Assembly: GCF_001311845.1 (NCBI RefSeq)
Contig: NZ_BBCC01000010.1
Span: 1-64,000, forward strand
Length of the DNA: 64,000 nt
Source of the DNA: Desulfosarcina cetonica JCM 12296
Lineage (GTDB): Bacteria > Desulfobacterota > Desulfobacteria > Desulfobacterales > Desulfosarcinaceae
Direction of reading: 5' to 3'
A program made the translations under genes and the position numbers. The notes beneath the pieces are model-generated. The model had not been told where the DNA came from and did not search any database. It saw only the letters and a list, made by a program, of their open reading frames with translations. This document shows, one piece after another, positions 1 to 7,880 of this stretch; position 1 is the first letter of the stretch; each line of letters starts with the position of its first letter.

Positions 1-381
1 GCCCCCGCTCCACCCCCCACGACCATTTTGGATCAGAGCAAAGACGTTTGGTCGTTCGAGAACATCCGCTTTGCCTTTGACAGCGCCGTCCTGACCTCCG
101 ACTCATTTGCCATCCTGGATCAGATTGTCGATGCGCTCAACACCTATCCGAACCTGAACGTGCTTGTCGAAGGCCACACCGACAGCATCGGCACGAATGC
201 CTATAACATGAAGCTCTCCAAACGGCGCGCCCAGGCGGTGGTGGATTACCTGGTCAGCAAGGGAATCTCACCGTCGCGGCTTTCCTCCGAAGGCTTCGGG
301 GAGGAACGCCCCATTGCGAGCAACAAGACCGCAGAGGGACGGGCGCATAACCGGCGGGTTCAGTTAGACAGAGTAGAATAA
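1..381 (+). CDS. OmpA-family peptidoglycan-binding protein, C-terminal part (5' end outside window)
   Basis: The frame is open from base 1, so this is the C-terminal end of a longer protein; the TTG at 28 is probably not a real start. A proline-rich linker (APAPPP) precedes a complete OmpA/Pal-type domain. Visible family signatures are FDSAVL near the domain start, VEGHTDSIG, NMKLSKRRAQAV and GEERPIASN followed by GRAHNRRV. The Asp and Arg in these motifs bind diaminopimelate in peptidoglycan, so the protein probably anchors the outer membrane to the cell wall. It may be a Pal-like lipoprotein, a porin or another envelope protein; the missing N-terminus decides which. Two hairpins follow the stop codon. 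Confidence 0.9.
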   Translation, partial: APAPPPTTILDQSKDVWSFENIRFAFDSAVLTSDSFAILDQIVDALNTYPNLNVLVEGHTDSIGTNAYNMKLSKRRAQAVVDYLVSKGISPSRLSSEGFGEERPIASNKTAEGRAHNRRVQLDRVE

Positions 382-478
382 TTCAATTTACCGTTAAACG
401 GAGTTGAATCGATACGGCTGGTTAGGGTGGTTTGGCACTTGTCGCCGGACCACCTGATCCAGCCGTTGTGTTCTTCTT
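381..478 (+). terminator. Two hairpins after the OmpA-like gene, probable terminator
   Basis: A first hairpin (381-409) pairs ATTCAA with TTGAAT and CCGT with ACGG. A second, stronger one (415-465) pairs CGGCTGG with CCAGCCG and, inside it, GGTGGT with ACCACC. The second is followed by a T-rich stretch (TTGTGTTCTTCTT). This suits an intrinsic terminator for the upstream gene. It could also be a structured leader of the next gene, whose start is only about 24 bases away. Confidence 0.45.
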
Positions 479-488
479 GGAGAGCGTC

Positions 489-1166
489 ATGATTTCAGAC
501 AACGCATCGAAAGTCTGCCGACGATTGGCCGTGCTTCGGTGCGGTTGGTTGTTGATGGCAATGGTTCTGCTCATAACGGGTTGTCAGACCACTTATTATG
601 CGGTCTGGGAAAAATTGGGCAAAGAAAAGCGGCATCTGCTTAAAGACAATGTGGAAAAGGTCCGTGAGGAGCAGACAAAAGCGTCCGACCAGTTTGCCAC
701 TGTCGTCGAACAAATCAAAGCCATGTACGGATTCGATGGCGGTGACCTGGAGGCGGTTTACGATCAGCTGAACCAGGACTACCAAACCTGCGAACAACGT
801 GCCGAGGCTGTGCGCAACCGCATCGACAATGTTGAACAAATCGCCGATGATCTGTTCACGGAGTGGGCGGCGGAAATCCACACCATTCAAAATGTGAAGC
901 TTAAGGCACAGAGCCAGGCCTCTTTGACGGAGACACGCAACCGATTCGCCCGGATGCAACGTGCCATGGCCAAAGCCGAAGCATCAATGACACCGGTGCT
1001 TCGTAATCTGCGGGATTATGTGCTTTATCTGAAACATAATCTGAATGCACAGGCCGTGGGGGCGTTGAAGAAAGAGGTCATGGATATCGAAACCGAGGTT
1101 ACGGCCCTGATTGGCGACATGAACCGATCCATTCAAGAGGCGGATGCATTCGCGCAAAAGATTTAA
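489..1166 (+). CDS. DUF2959 family lipoprotein
   Basis: The protein is about 225 aa. The ATG at 489 is preferred over the upstream TTG at 432 because GGAG sits just before it and translation then opens with a positively charged signal sequence, a hydrophobic segment and the lipobox LITGC. The mature protein is predicted to be lipid-anchored and is rich in charged helical, probably coiled-coil, sequence (for example EQRAEAVRNRIDNVEQIADD). It resembles DUF2959 proteins, whose function is unknown. It ends 9 bases before the mscS-like gene and has a ribosome site between, so the two are probably co-transcribed. Bases 883-919 are nearly repeated at 43330-43366. Confidence 0.75.
   Translation: MISDNASKVCRRLAVLRCGWLLMAMVLLITGCQTTYYAVWEKLGKEKRHLLKDNVEKVREEQTKASDQFATVVEQIKAMYGFDGGDLEAVYDQLNQDYQTCEQRAEAVRNRIDNVEQIADDLFTEWAAEIHTIQNVKLKAQSQASLTETRNRFARMQRAMAKAEASMTPVLRNLRDYVLYLKHNLNAQAVGALKKEVMDIETEVTALIGDMNRSIQEADAFAQKI
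883..919 (+). repeat. 37-base repeat, copy 1 (inside the DUF2959 gene)
   Basis: This stretch matches 43330-43366 at 35 of 37 positions, read directly from the two sequences. Here it is coding and encodes IQNVKLKAQSQA in frame with the lipoprotein. The other copy lies between genes 42 kb away. Confidence 0.8.
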
Positions 1167-1175
1167 GGAAAGTGG

Positions 1176-2009
1176 ATGATGGAAGAAATTATACATAAAA
1201 TCTATCAGTTGTTGACGGTTTATGGTTTGAAGGTGATTGCCGCCCTGGCCATATTCATCTTCGGACGATGGGTGGCCAAGGGCGTGCGGAAGTTGGTCGT
1301 CCGCATCATGGGCAAAAGCGGGGTCGACTCCACGCTGACGACATTTACTGCCAACCTGACCTACATTGGTCTTTTGGCCTTTATCGTTATCGCGGCATTG
1401 GGACAACTGGGAATTCAAACCACTTCTTTTATCGCGGTCATCGGCGCTGCTGGCCTTGCCGTCGGCCTTGCGTTGCAAGGCTCGTTGTCCAATTTTGCCG
1501 CCGGATTCCTGCTGATCATTTTTCGTCCCTTCAAGGTCGGCGATCTCATTGAGGGCGCCGGCGTATTTGGCGTGGTTGAGGCGATTCACATTTTTACGAC
1601 CCAGTTGAAAACTGCGGATAATAAAACCGTTATTGTTCCCAATGCCAAATTGACCGATGATAATATCGTTAACTGGACGGTCAAAGGGACCCGCCGCGTC
1701 GACATGGTATTCGGCATCGGATACAGTGATGACATTGACAAGGCCCGTTCTCTCATCACCGAGGTCATGGGCCAGGACAATCGGATATTGAAAGATCCGG
1801 GGCCGCAAGTCGCCGTTTCAGAGTTGGCCGATAGCAGCGTTAATTTCGTTGTCAGGCCGTGGGTCAAGGTGGAAGATTATTGGGGGGTCTATTTTGATTT
1901 GACGGAAAAAATCAAAAAAACGTTTGATGCCAATGATATTTCCATTCCTTTTCCCCAACGGGATGTCCATCTTTATCAACATGGCGCCGCTGTCCCAATT
2001 GATGGTTAA
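1176..2009 (+). CDS. Small-conductance mechanosensitive channel, MscS family
   Basis: 277 aa, the usual length of minimal MscS (E. coli 286 aa). Membrane segments lie near residues 14-30, 58-80 and 85-115. The glycine/alanine-rich pore helix (GAAGLAVGLALQGSLSNF) is clear and is followed by the beta domain signature FRPFKVGDLIEG and by VPNAKLTDDNIVN. The channel opens under membrane tension and releases solutes on hypo-osmotic shock. Two overlapping ATG codons (1176, 1179) follow AAGGAA; the first is used. A promoter-like site and another gene follow, so this is probably the end of the operon with the lipoprotein. Confidence 0.93.
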   Translation: MMEEIIHKIYQLLTVYGLKVIAALAIFIFGRWVAKGVRKLVVRIMGKSGVDSTLTTFTANLTYIGLLAFIVIAALGQLGIQTTSFIAVIGAAGLAVGLALQGSLSNFAAGFLLIIFRPFKVGDLIEGAGVFGVVEAIHIFTTQLKTADNKTVIVPNAKLTDDNIVNWTVKGTRRVDMVFGIGYSDDIDKARSLITEVMGQDNRILKDPGPQVAVSELADSSVNFVVRPWVKVEDYWGVYFDLTEKIKKTFDANDISIPFPQRDVHLYQHGAAVPIDG

Positions 2010-2015
2010 AAAAAC

Positions 2016-2044
2016 TTGACAGCTTTGTGTTAATTTAATAAGAA
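2016..2044 (+). promoter_or_regulatory. Candidate sigma-70 promoter for the PxxKW gene
   Basis: A perfect TTGACA (2016-2021) is followed after 17 bases by TAAGAA (2039-2044), a weak -10 match. The surroundings are AT-rich and the PxxKW gene starts at 2126. Only the -35 element is strong. Confidence 0.35.
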
Positions 2045-2125
2045 TTCTCTGTTTATAAAAGAGGCTGAAGAGACCTTGCGCTTTGGCCTTTTTATTTGCA
2101 TAGACCATACTGGGAGGTAATAGCG

Positions 2126-2404
2126 ATGAAATGCACAACCATTCGTGATGGCCAGGAATGCGCTTTCATGACGGCTAAAGGTTGCGGATATAAGGGCGGT
2201 GTCTGCTATGAGATCGTGGAACAGTGTAAAGGGTGCGGGCGAACCTTGGAAATCTCTTCGGGCTGGTACTGTTCAGCCTGCCCTGAGCCGACCATCAAAT
2301 GGAAGAACGGAAATTGTAATCTGGCGACGCATGTTTCCACCAGTATTGCGGAAAACGCACAGAAGATCAACCCGTTGAAGGCATCCAAACGTTCCAGAAA
2401 ATAA
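2126..2404 (+). CDS. PxxKW family cysteine-rich protein
   Basis: 92 aa. The ATG at 2126 has a very good ribosome site (GGGAGG) upstream. There are nine or so cysteines arranged as pairs (KGCGYKGGVCYE, EQCKGCGR, WYCSACPEP), and the family-defining PTIKW lies right after the last pair. The cysteine spacing suggests zinc or iron-sulfur binding. The family is named from its motif and has no assigned function; it is typical of Desulfobacterota. A promoter-like site before it and a good terminator after it suggest it is transcribed alone. Confidence 0.85.
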   Translation: MKCTTIRDGQECAFMTAKGCGYKGGVCYEIVEQCKGCGRTLEISSGWYCSACPEPTIKWKNGNCNLATHVSTSIAENAQKINPLKASKRSRK

Positions 2405-2432
2405 ACGCCGCGGACGTCGATATACCAAGGAA

Positions 2433-2475
2433 AAAACCCTGCCAACTGACCTGGATGGCAGGGTTTTGTGTTTTT
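2433..2475 (+). terminator. Intrinsic terminator after the PxxKW gene
   Basis: AAAACCCTGCCA pairs perfectly with TGGCAGGGTTTT across a 9-base loop, and TGTGTTTTT follows. The A-run before and T-run after make it likely to work on both strands. Confidence 0.85.
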
Positions 2476-2546
2476 CCACAGCTGCCCGCGTATCCGGATT
2501 AAATTGGGATGATATGCATCCTACTGATTTTTAAAGTTCTTTTGTC

Positions 2547-2576
2547 TTGACTTTTCATGCAGCCAACACGTAAATA
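2547..2576 (+). promoter_or_regulatory. Candidate promoter for the aminotransferase gene
   Basis: TTGACT (2547-2552) and TAAATA (2571-2576) are separated by 18 bases, 38 bases before the start codon. The match is moderate and there is no further support. Confidence 0.3.
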
Positions 2577-2613
2577 GCCCAATTGGATCTTAAGATTGGA
2601 GGATAGAATACCC

Positions 2614-3929
2614 ATGAATCCTCTTGCTGAACAGCTCAATCAAACCATTAAAGCTGCAGCTCCCCATATCTATGATATGCTTTCGGATGTGGGGAAAAAC
2701 TTTATTTCCCGAAAGGCATTCTCAGTCAAAGTGCCGAGGCCAAGGAAAAGGCGCATACCATCAATGCGACGATTGGCATCGCCAAGGAGCGTGGGCGAAC
2801 CATGCGCTTTGATAGTGTCATGGCTGCCATCAACGCCATTCCACCGCGCCAATCGCTGACCTATGCACCCTCTTTCGGCATCCCGGCTCTGAGAAAGCAA
2901 TGGCAGAAAGAATTGTTTTCTAAAAATGCCTCCTTAGCCGATAAAAGGGTCAGCCTCCCGGTGGTGACCTGTGGTATTACCCACGGCATCGCCACCTTTG
3001 CGGATGTGTGGATCAATGCCGGTGACGTGATTATTCTCCCGGAGATGATGTGGGGTAATTATGGGATGATTTTTTCCGTTCGCCGGGATGCCCATATCCA
3101 CCACTACAAACTTTTCACCGAAGACGGTCACTTCAATCTGCCTGCTTTTGAACAGGTGGTTCGGCAGGAGGCCGCCGACCATCGCAAGCTGACCGTGCTG
3201 CTCAATTTCCCCCATAATCCCACCGGCTATACGATCAGCGATGCGGAGGCCGATGCCATCGTCAAGATCCTGAAAGACGTTGCTTCTTCAGGGACTTATG
3301 TCGTTGCGGTAACCGACGATGCCTATTTCGGTTTGTTTTACGAACCGGAATGTATCCAGGAATCGATTTTTGCACGCCTCTGTGGTGCACATCCCGCGAT
3401 CCTGGCCATCAAGCTCGACGGTGCCACAAAGGAAAATTACGTGTGGGGGTTGCGTGTCGGATTTATCACCTATGGCGGAACCTTCAGCGTTGATCCCACG
3501 GACTTGTTTGATGCCTTGGAGCGCAAGACCGCCGGCTGCATTCGCGGAACCATCTCCAATGCCTCGCATTTGAGTCAGACGATTTTGCTCAATTCAATGC
3601 TGGACGAGAAAAACAGCGCTGAAAGGCAAGAAAAATTTGATATTCTGATGGACCGTGCCAAACGGGTCAAAGCGGTTTGCACGGATCCGAAATATGCCCC
3701 GGCCTGGGACGTTTACCCCTTCAACTCGGGCTATTTCATGTGCATCCGGTTGAAAACCGTTGATGCGGAGACGCTCAGGGTTCACCTCTTGGACCGCTAT
3801 GGCGTGGGGTTGATTGCGTTGGGACCCGACAATTTGCGGATTGCCTTCTCGTGCATGGAGGCAGCGGATGTTGAAAAATTATTTGATATTATCTACCAGG
3901 GGATCAAAGAACTGGAAAACAGCCAATAA
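2614..3929 (+). CDS. PLP-dependent aminotransferase, class I/II (one frameshift)
   Basis: The gene starts at ATG 2614 after GGAGG and should encode about 438 aa. The reading frame breaks at the T-run 2701-2703: adding one T joins NPLAEQLNQTIKAAAPH... to FPKGILSQSAEAKEKAH..., which is the expected aminotransferase N-terminus. The rest has the fold-type I pattern: NFPHNPTGY, the aspartate of VTDDAYFG, and DGATKEN with the probable PLP lysine, followed by GLRVGFITYG. The substrate cannot be read from the sequence. It ends 3 bases before the ClC gene, so the two may be co-transcribed. The break is probably a sequencing error. Confidence 0.85.
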
Positions 3930-3932
3930 ATC

Positions 3933-5762
3933 ATGGGGCAAACCGAGCAGAACAAGGGACTGGTTCGACGTGCCAAGGCGAAACTGTCGCATTTAAACGT
4001 TGCCCAGGCCACCCGCTGGTCCGCATATTTTATCGCCATCGGATTGATTGCCGGCTTAGGATCGGTGGTCTTCCACTATTTTTGTCAGCTTGGGATTCAC
4101 TTCTTCCTGGACATGGCGGCCGGCTACCGGCCGCCTGCGCCCGCCGGCGAGCATCACCTGCTGCCGCTGACCACAACACCACCCAACCGTTGGGTACTCC
4201 TCTTTTTACCGGCATTCGGCGGTATCTTGAGTGGATGGCTGGTCTACACCTTTGCACCCGAGGCCGAGGGACACGGTACGGATGCGGCCATCCGGGCCTA
4301 TCACTACAAAGGTGGCTTTATTCGCAACCGTGTGCCGATCATCAAGACCATCGCTTCAGCGATTACCTTGACGACCGGCGGTTCCGGCGGTCGAGAGGGC
4401 CCCATCGCCCAGATCGGTGCCGGGTTCGGTTCTTTTCTGGCAACCACCTTCAAGCTCTCCGATCGTGAACGACGCATCATGATGGCGGCCGGCATCGGTG
4501 CCGGCGTGGGAAGCATCTTTCGGGCGCCGTTGGCCGGCGCGTTGTTTGCCGCCGAGGTGCTTTACCGGGATCCCGATTTCGAATCCGAGGTGATCATCCC
4601 CGCAGGCATCTCATCCGTTGTGGCCTATTGTGTTTTCTGCCTGGTGTTCGGTTGGGGGTCCCTGTTCGATTCACCGCCGTTCAAGTTTCGCAATCCATTG
4701 GAGTTGGGCCCCTATTTGGTGCTGGCACTGGTGCTTGTGGCAATGGGAATTTTTTACATCAAGGCGTTTTACGGAACGATCCACCTGTTTGAATCCGTCA
4801 AAAAAATTCCCAATCATCTGAAACCGGCGATTGGTGGTTTGCTGACCGGCATCATTGGTTTCTTTCTGCCCCATACCCTGGCTTTTGGGTACGGATTTGC
4901 CCAAATGGCCATCAACAATGAACTGGCCATTCCGTTTTTGCTGTCCCTGGCCATCGGCAAGGTCCTCACCACCTCTTTCTCCATCGGCTCGGGGGGCAGT
5001 GGCGGCGTTTTCGGACCGTCCATTGTTGTCGGCGGGGCCATGGGAGGTGTCGTCGGACAATTCTTCCATTCCATTATGCCCGGTGTGGTGACCCAGCCCG
5101 GCGCTTTTGTGGTGGTGGGCATGGCCGGCTTTTTTACTGCCGTATCCAATGCGCCGATTTCAACGATCATCTTTGTCAGCGAGATGACCAACTCCTACCA
5201 TTTGCTGCTTCCCAGCCTGTTGGTTTGCTCGGTCGCCTATATGGCATCCCGCCGCTGGACGATTTTCAGCTGCCAGGTTCAAAGCAAGGTGGACTCTCCG
5301 GCCCATTCGGGTGATTTTTTCGTGGATATCCTCCAATCGATTGCGGTTTCCGATCTGATGCCAATGATCCAGAAAGTTACCCTGATTCCACAAAGCATGC
5401 CCTTTGTCGAGTTCAAACGCTACTTTTCGGAGACCAAGCAGCACTATTTCCCAGTGGTCGATGAGGATCAGCGACTCGTGGGGATTTTCTCGGTAAACGA
5501 TATCCGCGCCGTTCTTTTCGCTCCGGAGATTGAACATCTGGTGGTGATGAAGGATGTTGGAACATCGGATATCATCGTCACCACCCCCGATGAAGATCTC
5601 AATGCCGTGCTCCGGAAGTTTACCACACGCAATATCGACAGCCTCCCTGTGGTCCGCACCGACGATCACGGAACTCTCCTGGGAATGCTCAACCGGCGCG
5701 AGGTTATCGCTGTCTATAATCGGAAGGTGGAAGAGGCGAAGTCCAAACGTCAGGTACGATAG
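3933..5762 (+). CDS. ClC-type chloride channel/antiporter with C-terminal CBS pair
   Basis: 609 aa. The membrane part (about residues 25-450) carries the ClC ion-path motifs: GHGTDAAIRAYH in place of the classic GSGIP, SGGREGPIAQIG with the gating glutamate, and GSGGSGGVFGPS. About ten hydrophobic helices are visible. Residues about 465-600 form two CBS domains (VSDLMPMIQKV and VGTSDIIVTT), which in the family bind adenine nucleotides and tune transport. It acts in the inner membrane, either as a Cl- channel or Cl-/H+ exchanger. It starts 3 bases after the aminotransferase stop and converges with truA. Confidence 0.93.
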   Translation: MGQTEQNKGLVRRAKAKLSHLNVAQATRWSAYFIAIGLIAGLGSVVFHYFCQLGIHFFLDMAAGYRPPAPAGEHHLLPLTTTPPNRWVLLFLPAFGGILSGWLVYTFAPEAEGHGTDAAIRAYHYKGGFIRNRVPIIKTIASAITLTTGGSGGREGPIAQIGAGFGSFLATTFKLSDRERRIMMAAGIGAGVGSIFRAPLAGALFAAEVLYRDPDFESEVIIPAGISSVVAYCVFCLVFGWGSLFDSPPFKFRNPLELGPYLVLALVLVAMGIFYIKAFYGTIHLFESVKKIPNHLKPAIGGLLTGIIGFFLPHTLAFGYGFAQMAINNELAIPFLLSLAIGKVLTTSFSIGSGGSGGVFGPSIVVGGAMGGVVGQFFHSIMPGVVTQPGAFVVVGMAGFFTAVSNAPISTIIFVSEMTNSYHLLLPSLLVCSVAYMASRRWTIFSCQVQSKVDSPAHSGDFFVDILQSIAVSDLMPMIQKVTLIPQSMPFVEFKRYFSETKQHYFPVVDEDQRLVGIFSVNDIRAVLFAPEIEHLVVMKDVGTSDIIVTTPDEDLNAVLRKFTTRNIDSLPVVRTDDHGTLLGMLNRREVIAVYNRKVEEAKSKRQVR

Positions 5763-5774
5763 AAGGGACTGACT

Positions 5775-6530
5775 TTAATAGATGACTTCCATGAGAAAAA
5801 GACCCTGGGGCGGAGCGGTGGCGCCGGCCAGGGACCGATCCCTGGATCGAAGGATCGTTGCGATCTGATCGGCCGGAATTTTGCTCAGACCCACCTCCAC
5901 CAGGGTGCCGACGATGTTTCGTACCATGAAGCGCAAGAAGCCATTGGCCGTGATATCAACGTGCAGTCTTCCATCGTCGGCCGTTTGAAGGGCTGCCTGG
6001 TGGACCGTCCGAATGGTGTGCGCCCGGGGGCTGCCGGCTCCCTCGAAGGACTTGAAATCATGGGTGCCGATGAGAAAACGGGCCGCCTTTGCCATTTCTG
6101 CCGTGTTCAGCGGTGCGCGAATATGCCAGACGAACTGGCGGCCGATGGCCGGAGCCAAGGGGCGATTGAGCAGGTGATAACGATAGCGTTTGCGTTTGAC
6201 ATCGAAGCGGGCGTGAAATTCGTTGGGCATTGGGTCGCAGGCACGGACGACCACATCGTCGGGTAAAAGGCTGTTCAATCCCTTGAAAAAGGTTTGGGCA
6301 TCAAGGCCTGCGGTGGTTTTGAAACTGGCTACTTGGCCGCGTGCATGTACGCCGGCGTCGGTGCGGCCCGAACCGATCACAGCCACCTTTTCCCGGGTCA
6401 TGACTGCCAGCGCCGATTCGATGGTTGCCTGCACGGTGCGGTCGCTTTTCTGTCGCTGCCAGCCGTGGAAACCGGAACCATCGTATTCAAGGATCAGACG
6501 AAAGGTCTGCTGTTTTTCTCTCCCGATCAT
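5775..6530 (-). CDS. truA: tRNA pseudouridine synthase A
   Basis: About 251 aa, normal for TruA, which converts uridines 38-40 of the tRNA anticodon arm to pseudouridine. The catalytic aspartate is in GSGRTDAGVHARGQ near residue 55, and the N-terminal LEYDGSGFHGWQ, the middle KRKRYRYHLLNRP and the late GFLRFMVRNIVG are all family hallmarks. A GTG six bases upstream (6536) is possible, but ATG 6530 is better spaced from the AGGA. It lies 18 bases after the AEC transporter on the same strand, so they are probably one transcript. Confidence 0.96.
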   Translation of the reverse strand: MIGREKQQTFRLILEYDGSGFHGWQRQKSDRTVQATIESALAVMTREKVAVIGSGRTDAGVHARGQVASFKTTAGLDAQTFFKGLNSLLPDDVVVRACDPMPNEFHARFDVKRKRYRYHLLNRPLAPAIGRQFVWHIRAPLNTAEMAKAARFLIGTHDFKSFEGAGSPRAHTIRTVHQAALQTADDGRLHVDITANGFLRFMVRNIVGTLVEVGLSKIPADQIATILRSRDRSLAGATAPPQGLFLMEVIY

Positions 6531-6548
6531 GGACACGTCCTTTTTCAG

Positions 6549-7466
6549 TTAAAACAGCATGAGCACGGCGCTCATGGAGAAGAATGAAAGTAAGGTGGAC
6601 AGTACGATGGCAGTGGCGGCGAATTGGGTATCACTGCCGAGCTGGGAAGAGAGGACAATGATGGCCGGGGAGGTGGGAAGGGCAAAAAAGAGCATGCCGA
6701 CCTGTTTGGAAAGGGGCGAGGCGTTCAGCGCGTTAAGAAAAGAATAGCCGATCAAGGGTAACAGGACGAGTTTGATCGTGCATCCCAGGAGCGATTGGCC
6801 GAGATGGGTTTTCAAGTTTTTTAGCCTCAAGGTGCCGCCGATGGAAATGAGGGCCAAAGGGAGGGTCACCATGGCAGCCAGGCGCAGGGTGTTGTCGATG
6901 AAGACAGGGAATTCACCGATAAAACGGGCGTAGGCCATGCCACTCAGGCAGCCGATAATCAGCGGGTTGGAAATCAGGGCGCGCAGGGTGATGCGAACCC
7001 TTTCGCGCATCGCGATGGCCCTTCCCGAAAACCAGATCAGGGTGGAAACCGCCAGGACATTGATGAAGGGAATGATGAACCCGATCAAAATCCCAAAGCG
7101 CGAGACCGCCGGTTCCCCAAAGGCGTTCATGATTACCGCCACGCCCACGTAGGTGTTAAAGCGGTAACAGCTCTGGGAAAAGGAACCGGCCGAAAACCGG
7201 CTGACCCGGAAAATTTTGATGCAGACCGTACTGACGATATAGATCGTGGCGATGGTGGCCATGGCGGCGACGATCAAATCGAGCGTGCCGTTGTCAACGA
7301 TCGGAGCGGCACCGATTTTCCAAAACAGCAGGAGAGGAAAAAAAATGAAGTAGACGATTCGGTCCGATGCCTTGAGAAACGGTTCCGTGGTAAAATTCAG
7401 GTGGCGCAGGAGGGCGCCGAGCCCTATGAGGGCGAAGACCGGAAAGATCGTATTGAGGATGATCAT
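6549..7466 (-). CDS. AEC family (auxin efflux carrier-like) transporter
   Basis: 305 aa with about ten hydrophobic helices in two halves. The start MIILNTIFPVFALIGLGALLR, the YVGVAVIMNAFG motif in the middle and the final segment FFALPTSPAIIVLSSQLG are typical of the AEC/PIN-like family. Members export organic acids or other small anions across the inner membrane; the substrate here is unknown. The gene starts 6 bases after the stop of the small dual-CxxC protein and is followed by truA, all on the minus strand. Confidence 0.9.
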   Translation of the reverse strand: MIILNTIFPVFALIGLGALLRHLNFTTEPFLKASDRIVYFIFFPLLLFWKIGAAPIVDNGTLDLIVAAMATIATIYIVSTVCIKIFRVSRFSAGSFSQSCYRFNTYVGVAVIMNAFGEPAVSRFGILIGFIIPFINVLAVSTLIWFSGRAIAMRERVRITLRALISNPLIIGCLSGMAYARFIGEFPVFIDNTLRLAAMVTLPLALISIGGTLRLKNLKTHLGQSLLGCTIKLVLLPLIGYSFLNALNASPLSKQVGMLFFALPTSPAIIVLSSQLGSDTQFAATAIVLSTLLSFFSMSAVLMLF

Positions 7467-7472
7467 TGCGGA

Positions 7473-7655
7473 CTAAATCCTGTCACAGCGAAAATTAGCC
7501 AGCTCGCGCTCCATGGTTTCGTCAAGCTGGTGGATGAACCGGGTCAGGGGGTATTCGGCACCGCAGCCCGTGCAGCGCAATGTTACCGCCCTTCATGTGC
7601 GCTTCAGTACCAGCGCATGGTGGCATTTTTCACAGGTGGGTTTTTCTTCAGGCAT
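7473..7655 (-). CDS. Dual-CxxC small protein with in-frame TGA, probable selenoprotein
   Basis: Sixty codons plus TAG, read straight through one TGA at codon 21 (7593-7595 on the plus strand). The product has CEKC at residues 8-11, then KRT-U-R, then CTGC near residues 29-32, and a C-terminus with DETMERELANFRCDRI. Both sides of the TGA are in the same frame and each holds a CxxC pair, so the TGA is most simply read as selenocysteine. I recall a family named 'dual CXXC motif small (seleno)protein' in Desulfobacterota that fits this layout. A stem-loop starts 14 bases after the TGA (7558-7578). AGGGA lies 8 bases before the ATG. A nonsense sequencing error from TGC or TGT cannot be ruled out. 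Function unknown; probably a small zinc or redox protein. Confidence 0.75.
7558..7578 (-). promoter_or_regulatory. Candidate bacterial SECIS stem-loop
   Basis: In the mRNA, GCGCUGCA pairs with UGCGGUGC (8 bp, two G-U) around the loop CGGGC. The loop begins 22 bases after the UGA, inside the 16-37 base window, and has a G within its first two bases, as the published bacterial SECIS rules ask. The element would recruit SelB to decode UGA as selenocysteine. The stem also encodes the second CxxC, so the base pairing could be partly chance. Confidence 0.55.
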
Positions 7656-7716
7656 TCAATGGGTTCCCTGGGTTGGCGCTGATCGAAAACCGACAGCAAG
7701 TGGCATAAACTTGAAA

Positions 7717-7779
7717 ATGGACGCTATTTATGTCATATGGCGGCGGTTTGCAAGGGGCGGCGAGAACGCGCGCGATTGA
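7717..7779 (+). CDS. Possible arginine-codon leader peptide upstream of argJ
   Basis: A 20-codon frame encodes a peptide ending WRRFARGGENARD, with four arginine codons (CGG CGG, AGG, CGC) near its end. Its TGA is 6 bases before an intrinsic terminator (7786-7814), and argJ follows. This is the layout of transcription attenuation by ribosome stalling. Against it: there is no good ribosome site and I could not find a clear antiterminator pairing. Confidence 0.25.
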   Translation: MDAIYVIWRRFARGGENARD

Positions 7780-7785
7780 CAACGG

Positions 7786-7814
7786 CCTGGCCTTTGGGCC
7801 GGGGAGACTTTTTT
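7786..7814 (+). terminator. Intrinsic terminator upstream of argJ
   Basis: CCTGGCC pairs with GGCCGGG across a 4-base loop and is followed by GAGAC and six T. It reads on the plus strand only, yet no complete plus-strand gene lies just before it, which points to a leader attenuator or a short RNA. Confidence 0.6.
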
Positions 7815-7880
7815 GCCGTATCCGCTGCCCTTCAGCCATGATATCACTCAAACGACGACCAATAAGCGAGGGAATGGACG

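Noticed and set aside
4082-4468. Other overlapping frames within ClC and neighbouring genes
   Set aside because: They share high-GC frame 3 bias, have no ribosome sites and no recognisable motifs.
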